A DNA stretch of 64,000 bases from Eukaryota sp. TZLM1-RC (lineage: Eukaryota; Metamonada: BaSk clade). The notes under the pieces are model-generated. The model was not told where the DNA came from. It did not search any database and worked only from the letters and a program-made list of their open reading frames with translations. The DNA is taken from positions 892,501 through 956,500 of the forward strand of contig JAUPSS010000007.1 of assembly GCA_040285825.1 (NCBI GenBank), read 5' to 3'. This document shows, piece after piece, positions 1 to 9,000 of the stretch. The position numbers were made by a program, and so were the translations under genes. Numbering within the stretch: position 1 is the first letter of the stretch; the number at the start of each line of letters is the position of its first letter.

Positions 1-112
1 AGCTTTAGCTAGACAGCAAGCAAATAAAGATTTTGTAGAGGAAATCTTGGTTTAATGATAGTCGTCCCATTAGTTATGATTTAATTTAATCAAGTGTGCA
101 AATTCAATAAAT
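1..112 (+). mobile_element. LINE subfamily B, 3' end fragment
   Basis: This is the last coding stretch (ALARQQA..DFVEEILV-like) plus the 3' UTR of the subfamily B LINE, ending in an AATAAATA signal. The same tail, containing the block TAGTCGTCCCATTAGTTATG, recurs on either strand near 4.8, 20.0, 23.7, 42.6 and 50.6 kb. That recurrence is what identifies it. At its right edge it runs directly into a subfamily A copy in the opposite orientation. Confidence 0.75.
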
Positions 113-2060
113 ATAAAATTTTGCCAAAACAATCTGTTGAAATTTGTGCCAGTTCTTCTCTTCACAATCATTTCAAAATCATTCAAAAACGTAAAGCCGT
201 TGGTGCAAGAGAACCAAAAAGAGAAAATACAAATGGATACAAATTGTATTTTGCATGTTGCAGACTGGCCAATTTGGACAAAGGTTCATTGTATTTTTTG
301 AATTTGAAATTTTCAGCTTTTGAAGGAGGATTATGAATTTCAGAATTAACAAGCCTTTGATTTGAGGTATTACAAGGATCAACCGACATCACATCCAATT
401 CAATGCAGCTTCCATTTAATCCAGGTAATATAACATCACATCTATTATTCTTATGAAAATCATCTTCAGTATCAAACAGATTTGACAACAGAGGTTCCAA
501 GAAGGATTCAATTCTATGAGACTTACACATACAATATAACTGGTCTCTCACAGCATCATGAACCTTGCTTCTAGAAGTAATAAAATGTTTACAATTTAAC
601 AAATGAGTAATTGTAATTTCTCGAGAACATTTACAAATTGAATTATGAGGTAAATTATCAGGCCAGATAAAGGAACGAAATCTCATATTCAGAGTCGAAG
701 CAGAATCAGTTAAGAGAGTACCATAATCTTGAGGAATGGTTGTTACTAAGGCAGAAGAAATACTGTCACACATATCTTGTAAAAGATTTGCAAAAGCGGG
801 ATTCGTTTTCTTGGCCAAGCCAAGTCTGACATCAAAGTCCAAGTTTTCAAAAATCTTTGACAATTTTTGTTGAAGCTTTTTACAGCAAAACTGTAAATTT
901 AAAAGAGATCGGTTTGGAATTTCTTGAATTGATTGAGGAAAACATTTGGTCCAAATTTGTGGTGGCAATTTTTCAAGTTCACAAGATAACTCATTCAAAT
1001 ATCGACTGCAACTGGGAACTAGCAGATGAGAATCATTAGGAAATCTACGAGAAAATTCATAAATAAAATTTTTGCCACCACCCAAGAATGCTGAGTGACA
1101 CAAAATTGAAGATTTAGTAAATCCAATACCACCCAAATTTGCTGAAGAAAATAAATGACTTTTCAACATTCTTGGTTCTACATCCAATAAATCAGCAAAA
1201 AATTCTGTTCTCAATGAATTAAAAAAACGACAAAAATCTAATGCTATGGAAGGAACAAGATCTCAAAAAGTGGGTTATTCTCTCAGTGCAGCAAATTTTA
1301 AGCAGCAAAATTTTATATGTTTTTCTATATCTAAAGAAGAAATTGAATCAGGTTCAATTTTCATTTTTTCCAAAATAACTTGCAATTCATTCTGAATTTG
1401 AGGAATGTATCCTAACCAACAACCAATGATCTCAAAAGCATCACTACTATGATCAGTAAAGGGGACAATAGAATCATTTATCACGAGATCTTGAGCAGAA
1501 GAGCCAATGAGAAGGCATTTGCTCGCATTAAGATGAAGCCCAATATTTTAATATGAATCGCTCATTTTTTTAACAAACAATTCTAGTAAATCAAGTGAAC
1601 CAATCAAGGATATATCATCCATATAAGCAACTATTTTTATAGAAGGGTATTTTTGCTTAATGATATTTACAGTTTAGTAAATAGCTAAACAGAACAATAA
1701 TGGTCCTGAAGGATCACCTTGTTTTACACCAGAAGATGATTCAAAACCAAATGAATTAAATATTAAATCTGATTATTTACCATAAAAATGGTAGACAAAC
1801 TCGATAGCTCAGGAAAATCAGATTTAATAACTTCAAAAATTGCTTTTCGCTTTACAGAATTAAAAGCATTTGTAAAGTCAAGATTAAAAATAAAGTTATT
1901 TTCCTCTGCATTAAAAAAAGTATCAGAGGTAATAGCAGCAACAGAAGCACCATCAATTGTTTTGATTCCAAATTGATGATGATTCAAAAATGTAGAAGCT
2001 TTGTCTTTGACACGATCGAAGACAATTGTTCAACGTTTGGAGGAAATTTTGGATCCACAT
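113..2060 (-). mobile_element. Decayed LINE subfamily A copy: RT, zinc-binding motif, endonuclease-like C terminus
   Basis: Read on the minus strand this is a broken non-LTR retrotransposon polyprotein. In order it shows an RT block (NFIFNLDFTNAFNSVKR), the GVKQGDPSGPLLF motif, the catalytic AYMDDISL motif near 1610, a linker, then a 343-residue open C-terminal part. That part carries CKC..THLLNC, which resembles the zinc knuckle before LINE endonucleases. It is followed by RCDVILPGLNG...IELDVMSVD, where acidic residues are spaced like a PD-(D/E)XK nuclease. Several stops and frameshifts (for example near 1240, 1520 and 1675) make it non-functional. The extreme 3' end is missing. The family assignment is firm. 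The endonuclease call is inference from motif order. Confidence 0.85.
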
Positions 2061-2215
2061 TTGGAAATCAAAATATGAGGAACGTTATTGAGCCAACAAC
2101 ATCAAAGGCACATTGTACAAAAAAATGTGGGATTATGTTTTTTGGCCGAGCCAAGACGAACATTAAAATCCAAGCCTCCACAAATTATTGTTAATTTTTG
2201 TTGCAATTTTTCAAA
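2061..2215 (-). mobile_element. LINE internal fragment
   Basis: A short minus-strand piece encodes KLQQKL...DFNVRLGSAKKHNPTF. This matches the linker of the neighbouring subfamily A copy (KLQQKLSKIFENLDFDVRLGLAKKTNPAF), so it is a second, rearranged fragment of the same family rather than a host gene. Confidence 0.7.
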
Positions 2216-3439
2216 TATATATAAAATAGTATTAAATAAAATTATCTTTATCTTAACCCGCCTTACATTAACACATACAAACAGACAGCTAGCATTTATG
2301 CCTAATGGCAACATGAATTTCAAGTTGTTTCTAATTTTTCAACATACTAAACGTTGAACAATATTGGGGAAGTAAAGATGATGAAGTATTCATAATGACA
2401 AAATATTGACGTGAGAAGTTGCACAGTTGGTATGACTTAGTGTCCATCAAATGGACATTTTATTTTCTAACTTTAAATATCTTTTCAAATTCTGTTATTG
2501 AAAGCATTGAAACATAAGACAGGAGATTCTTATGTAATGATTCTAACTTGTTGTATCAAGGTGTATGTATTGGTTTGCATTAGTTCATTTATATGGAGTT
2601 CACTACACAAAACAAGTTTACACAATCGACTTCAAAATACATCACCAACATTTAGAAAAAATGAGTTTACTTTTCTCTCTCATATGACCAACATTGTTCC
2701 CAGATCATCAGTTATGGACTATCAATCTACACTCGCATAATGGTAACATCACAATGCAAAATTCTATGAGTGGACATTAATCAGAGAAAAGAACCTCCAG
2801 TCATCAACGATTTGCACTCTGACGCAGTCAGACAACGAAATGGTTTATGAAAATAAATTTGTTTATTGAACCAAAACACTTAGTCAAATTAAATCAGAAC
2901 CAATACAATTCTGAATTAGTATAGGTAGTCAGCATAATGCGTTATATGTTTCAAATTTTGATACCTTATATAGCACAAATGGTTTCCTCAAAACACAACA
3001 TAAAATAAAATAACAAAAAAAAATAGAACTTTACACAGAGCATGTTGGATGGTGATGTTTTCAACTTTCGAATAATGAAATTCAGAATGTGAACACAAAA
3101 TTCATCTTAATCCAACAACTAATCAACTAGTAAAGAGAAAAATTGGTAAAACGTTGCTCATAGATTGAATCGTTATCAATAGAATTAAAATTCTTTCTTC
3201 TAGTGTTTGACATTTTATTAAAATATACTCATTTTTAACAAGTCATTTTTCAAGGAAAAACTACTTTAAACCTTAAACTGTTTAAATTCTGCTGAGGTTT
3301 TTTGTTGATTCAGCTTTGCAAAAACTCAACTCATGGTTTTTGTTTCGTTTTTTAAGTTGAGATTTCAATTCAACTGAAATCAAATTCTAAATCTGAATTA
3401 TTTGGAACATTTTACAATTTACAATGTATTCACAGAACT
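2216..3439. other. Gene-free AT-rich spacer
   Basis: No credible gene is visible; the short open frames have low-complexity composition and no recognisable motif. A stretch near 2850-2925 (TTTATTGAACC...CACTTAGTCAAATTAAATCAG) resembles the reverse complement of the LINE B 3' tail and is probably an old relic. Confidence 0.5.
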
Positions 3440-4500
3440 TTTAGCTCCAGGGCTAATTGCATTAAATTCAATGAACCAAGATTTCCCCTGCAAAATCCAG
3501 ATCTGTTTGTTTTCTCGCCATTGTTTCTCCTATTTATGAAAAGAACTGAACATATCTAATCATTACAGCAAATTATTTCGTGATCGCCACAAAAAGACAT
3601 CAAAGTATACATTCGAGTCATGCGTTTCTGTAACGTTTGAAGCGTTTATTTTAAATTCTAATCAAATTTTTCAGGAATGTTGCCATTTAGTGATTGGAAA
3701 AACATTGATTTCATTTGACAGTAACAATGTTCAAATTTTTTCATTTATGCAAAAATAGTTGAACTTTGGTTTGTCGCCAACAAATCTTCCCAATCTCCAA
3801 ATCCTTCAGCAAACTGGACAATGACATTTTTACATCCACGAAAAAATGCACATGAAGTAAGAATGGAGGCATTATTCCAGCTTAAACCACCTTATTGTGG
3901 ACTTAAATAAGTAAGATTAGAAATTTGGCACATTTCACAGCCATTCCGTTGATTTGGCACGTAGTTAATACAATTGTTGGCCCACATCTCTGCTAATAGG
4001 AGGATAAAAAGATTGAAATAGATAATTGAAATTCAAATTAAAATAGAGTCTCGTCATGCTGAATTTGATCTGTTTCTGTACATATAATTTCATCTTTTGG
4101 TCAATTTTTCCAGAAATGGTGATCATTTTTTCAAATAGATGTTTGGAGCTTTCATCATTGTTGCCTAAAAACGAACTTAGATGACCAGATGCATCAGATG
4201 AATTCAAGTTCGATTGAATTTCAATTCCATCAACTATTTTTCAAAATGGAGAATTTGAAAGAAAAACACATTTAAGTAGATTCAGTCAGAAGCCAAGTCT
4301 GTTGAATAATTCTTTGAAACAAAAACTTGCTGTTTTACCATCGTTAAGTCGCTTATTAAAACCACAGCGCCATTGTAAGCAATCTTTTTAAATGAAGGAA
4401 AAAGTCCTCAATCCTGTGATGAAATTGGATGAATTGCCAGACAAAATAAAAGAGGTCCCAAGGGGTCATCTTGTTTAACGCCACTGTATTCCTTCAAAAT
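3440..4500 (-). mobile_element. Old LINE copy, heavily mutated but collinear
   Basis: On the minus strand the segments appear in the order of a full element. An RT motif (SGVKQDDPLGPLLFCLAIHP) lies near 4430-4495 and a degenerate AYNGAVVLIS at the YMDD position near 4370. A linker (FNLNFNYLFQSFYPPISRDV) follows near 4000, then a region like GGIGFTKSSILCHSAFLGGGKNF (here GGLSWNNASILTSCAFFRGCKN) near 3830. A worn 3' tail lies near 3445-3525. Many stops; not functional. Confidence 0.65.
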
Positions 4501-4604
4501 AGAATCCACAGAGTATGATTCGGAACTGGAGCTGTGTGTCGTTTCAAAAGAAGGTAACAATTCATGCAAGTATTTCCAAAAAAGAAAAAGAAGAAGAAGA
4601 AAAT

Positions 4605-4785
4605 TAAAAGAGTTTGGATCCCCTTCAGCATCCCCTTAAAAGCAGAAAACACAATTCTCTTTTGCCAAAACAATCTGTTGAAATTTCTCTTAGTTCTTCT
4701 TTTTACAATCATTTTAAAAAATTTGAAAAAGCGTATAGCCGTTGACGCAAGTGAACCAAGAAGAGAAAAAACATTTGGAATTATG
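4605..4785 (-). mobile_element. LINE subfamily A C-terminal fragment
   Basis: Minus-strand coding for VKRRTKRNFNRLFWQKRIVF and adjoining residues matches the conserved C-terminal block of subfamily A. A purine-rich run near 4575-4605 adjoins it. Confidence 0.7.
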
Positions 4786-4789
4786 AATA

Positions 4790-5521
4790 TTATTTGTATG
4801 AATAAAATTTATTTATTGAATTTGCACACTTAATTAAATTAACTCAATACTAATGGGACGACTATCATTGAATCAAGATTTCCTCTACAAAATCTTGATC
4901 TGCTTGCTGTCTAGCTAAAGCTTCTTTTATTCGATTGAAAAACCGCGGTAATCTATTAATAATGGCAAATTGAATCCGTCCACGCCATAAAAAAATATCA
5001 AATCTTTTCATTGTGTTTTCTTGCACCATTTTTTGGAAGTTATCCAAAAAAGTTTCTGCTTCAACTGATAATCTTCCATTTATCGAAAATGGGAAAGCAA
5101 TAAAAACCAGCTGTGTATTTCTATCGACATTTGCCTCTTCAATTTCTTTATCATATTTTCTATGTTGTTCTTTTGCTTTAAAATCCAGAGCAGCCACAGG
5201 ATTAAGTTTTCTTCTGTGAACCAAAGTATCATTTGCAACATTACATGAGACAAAGTCAACAATAGCTTCAGAATTATCAATCCAATCACAGTATACATCA
5301 CCTCTATCATCAGAACCAAAATTATTCAGAGAAAGTGTTTCCTTCAGCAGGGGCTCTTTGATACACGATATCCTTGCAGTTTGTGCCATATTGAAAACAG
5401 TGTCTCTAACAGCATCATGTAATGAAGAACGATAAGTTATCAATTTAGAGCAATTCAGAGCATGGCGCAAAGTGAGTTGTATGAATTGAATTGAAAGCAT
5501 TGCTAAAATAATACAACACAC
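4790..5521 (-). mobile_element. LINE subfamily B C-terminal region and 3' UTR
   Basis: A 218-residue open frame on the minus strand begins with TLRHALNCSKLITYRSSLHDAVRD. It continues through RGDVYCDWIDNSEAIVDFVS (the RxD...D block aligned to the endonuclease-like block of subfamily A) to the terminal ARQQADQDFVEEILIQ. It is followed by the characteristic 3' UTR. The upstream RT is absent, so this is a 5'-truncated copy. Subfamily B differs clearly from A in the C-terminal half but shares the same order of motifs. Confidence 0.8.
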
Positions 5522-5531
5522 AAACCTTTTG

Positions 5532-5558
5532 TTATTTTTATTATTTTTATTATTTTTA
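5532..5558. repeat. TTATTTTTA tandem repeat
   Basis: Three consecutive copies of the 9-mer TTATTTTTA directly follow the truncated 5' edge of the LINE B copy. Confidence 0.8.
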
Positions 5559-6081
5559 TTGTTTTGATGAAATAACAGATCTGCCGCAACTCCATCAAAT
5601 AATAACCAAAATAACTGACTTCTTTTATGTACTGTATTTAAGATAACTGACTACCATCAAAATGGTTCCTTTTGCACTTTGTACCCTTTGCTGTTGATGC
5701 TGTAAATACGTGGTGATGGAGAGGGGTGTATGTGCTTGTAGGGGAGAAGTTCCAGTAATTATACCCTAGCCGAAGATCGAGTAACCATCGCAGGTAGAAA
5801 CTCCATCTGAGTATTTATTGCATATCAGAAACGTAAAGATGTTGTATTTGCCCTTCCTTTGAATCTGGTGAAACAACATGCTGAAAAAAATACAAATAGA
5901 AGGACATATTATTTCAATTATACTTTTATGCTAACATTATTGTTAATCACGACGCATTACTATTTGTGATGTGATGAACATTCAATATGATTAACATTGT
6001 GATTCTGATGAACAAGTATAACAATTAATCAAATTTAAAATGAATAATTCCCAATTTCTTTAGAAACCTCCCAATAAATCC
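5559..6081. other. Intergenic, upstream of the 1887-residue gene
   Basis: No gene seen. It must hold the promoter of the large membrane-protein gene, but I recognise no specific element. Confidence 0.4.
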
Positions 6082-9000
6082 ATGGCGGATAACATCTCCT
6101 TGGAAGATGTTGCTGTCACACCCAATGTTCACTCTCCTGCTATGTATAAGGTCGATCATGATCGTCGTTGGGAAACTGATGACACTCAGGGTACCGAGCA
6201 GATCTCTTCATCTATCGAAACTAGTCTTTTCGGCCTTCTTTATGCGATGGTCAAACAAAACAGTGTTCACAAAGTTGCCTCACTCATTGGTCTTGTTGTT
6301 GATTTTTTCCTCATCAATACCTTTGCCTTCTCATCCTCCTTCAACTGGGGCCAATACGTGGTACGACCCATCAGATGGTTCTGGGACACATTCCGTATTC
6401 TCTCTTGGACATGGGGAGGCCCTCTCTACATTACCTCCTTTGTTGTGATCATTCTTATCCTCATTGTCATTCTCATAGATTCCTTCTACGTCGCAAGAGT
6501 CTTTAGAAAGGGAAAATTTACTGTGATTTGGCCAATCTCTCTTCTCCGCACCCTCATCGCACTCTCTGTTACCATCCTCTACATACCGTTCTTAACAATT
6601 CTTACCACAATGGTTGACTGTAACATTATCAACAACATCTTTGGTACCAACTCTTGCTTTACTTATCCTCACTTAATCGGCGCCATTACTGCCTTTGTTG
6701 CCATTCCCGTCTTTATTCTTATTGCCGTGTTAATGACCCTTGTCTACTTTGACCCAAACCCCCTCTCCACTTCTCCTCTAGCAAGACCTCATTCTAGAAT
6801 TGACTGTGTTTACTGCTTGTACAGGACAGTTTTGGTCTTGGTCACTGTACTTGGTGCTGAACATCTTTACTTACGATCAATACTACATTTTTTTATAACC
6901 TTTACAATGAGTTTTTTCATCATCATTTATCAACCTTATTTTTCTGCTAAAATGAATAAAATCAGATCAGGATTATTTGGTGTAGCCACAGTTTCAGCAC
7001 TGTGCTCAATTCTCTCCGTTGTTTATGATTTTGGGGAATTTCTGCCATTTATTTGGATGGGTCTGGTGCCATTTGGGTTTGTTATTCCGAAAAAATTATC
7101 AGGGATGAGATACAAGAAATTGGTTTTTCTAGATTATGGGGATTTGGATGCTGATAGTAAGTTGCAGTTATTTAATCAATCACCATCAATCACAAATCAA
7201 TCAGAGCCGAGCCAGTCAAAAACCTACTCGGTTAAGATTAAGGATCACGTGTCTTTCAGTTCGGTAACTGATGTCGAGGTTTCTACCCGTTTCCTTCGAT
7301 CTCATGCCAATCAAACCACGTTATTGATTGCTAATCATTTATACCAAGCTGCCCTTGACAAGTTTCCCAATTCTAGTTATCTCCACGTAGCATACTCAAT
7401 TTTCTTGTTGAATTACGCTTCTGATGCCAAGAAAGCTGCTCTACATCTAAACTCTGCCAGGAAATTGGGACCTTTCTTCGATGTTAGATTCACCATTTTC
7501 TGCCAAGATAAGACCCAAGAACAAATAAGCAAGTCGGCCAATATTACTCAAGGAAAATCATTGACTCTTATGAATTTTGTGGAGTTCCAGAAGAATTACA
7601 CTGCTGCTCGTAAATATGATCAATTAACAAGGTTGCTGATGCAGCGTTTTTGGAGTAATTTACTCTCCTCTACGGTTAAACTTGCGGTCTTGTCTCCCGC
7701 CATTGATGAAATTGATAGAGCAGCAAATAAGGCTAAACAAGCATATGAAGCTTTAGTTGAAAAGTTTTCTCATTCTGTTGATTTATTAAAGTCTTTTGCT
7801 TCGTTTTTAGAAGAAGTGTTGGGGGAAAAAGATAGAGCTAGTGAATATAGAAAAAGAGCCATGAGGGAAATGAAGAAGAAGAAAAGAAGGGCAAAAAAGC
7901 GACGCAAGTTGTTGGAAGATCAAGGGCCTTCTGGTTTGGAAGAGGAGAATGAAGAAGAAGATGCTATGCAAATCATTGAGCATGATAGGGCTAACCAGAA
8001 TTACGAGCATTCAGAAGATGCTGTGGGAACTGTGGGGTCGATTGAGCTCAAAACAAGTTCTGTTTCACTGAGAGGGAAACCCTTGGTGAATATCTTGGCT
8101 ACTAGAGTTAATTTGGTATTCATGCTGCTAATTACGATTTCAGTTTTTGTGGCAATTGTTGATGTAGGTATTTACAATCAACAACGCTCATTAATCGAAC
8201 AGTTTTCTGAGCTTTCTGCACGCACAGTTGGAGTTGCTGGTCTTAATTATGAGCTGACGCAATCAAATGATCAATCAGATTCTGATGATTTCTTGGAAAA
8301 TCTTGGTAATTTGAACCTTCTTGTTGCTAGTCGTTTCAGCTCTGGAACTTCTAATTGGTCTTTTTATAATTACTTATCTTCTTTTATTCATTCTGTTTTT
8401 GCTTCGCTGGATGATATTTCTCACGAATTTTCTGCAGAATTTCCATTGTTAAGTGTCAAGTTTAATAATAGAGATCAAAGCAGCTCACCATCTAAAATAT
8501 TGGTAACTTATTCCCGACTCTTGTCAGCAGTTTCAAGTTCAATATCAAGATTAAAGCAATTGATTCAATCAAATGCCATCGACAATCAATCAGATTCAAT
8601 CAATCAATTTAATGATTCAACTATTGATGATTCGGCAACTTCAATATATAAATCGACAATCAACACGTTATCAGCTTCTGTTTCTGAAACAATTTCGTTT
8701 CTCTCATTAATTTCCACTCAAATATCACATCGAATAGTTTTTGTTGCACTATTTTATTTTATTTCGATATTTCTTTTGATTTATATTCTATTTGGGCCGC
8801 TGCGGTTTGTTATAACCCGAATTCAATACAATAGAAATGTCGCTCTTAATCTTTTGCTTAAAATTCCAAAACCTGTGGTTCACCATATTTTGTCTACTAA
8901 ATTTGTAGACGAAGACCAACGAGGTATTCCTAATGAACCTCCAAGTATTTCAATGGACTTTTCTCAAAATAATTACTCTGAAGGTTTGTCAGAATCACAC

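Noticed and set aside
7807-8010. Minus-strand open frame inside the large membrane-protein gene
   Set aside because: Shadow of the lysine/glutamate-rich coding sequence on the plus strand.
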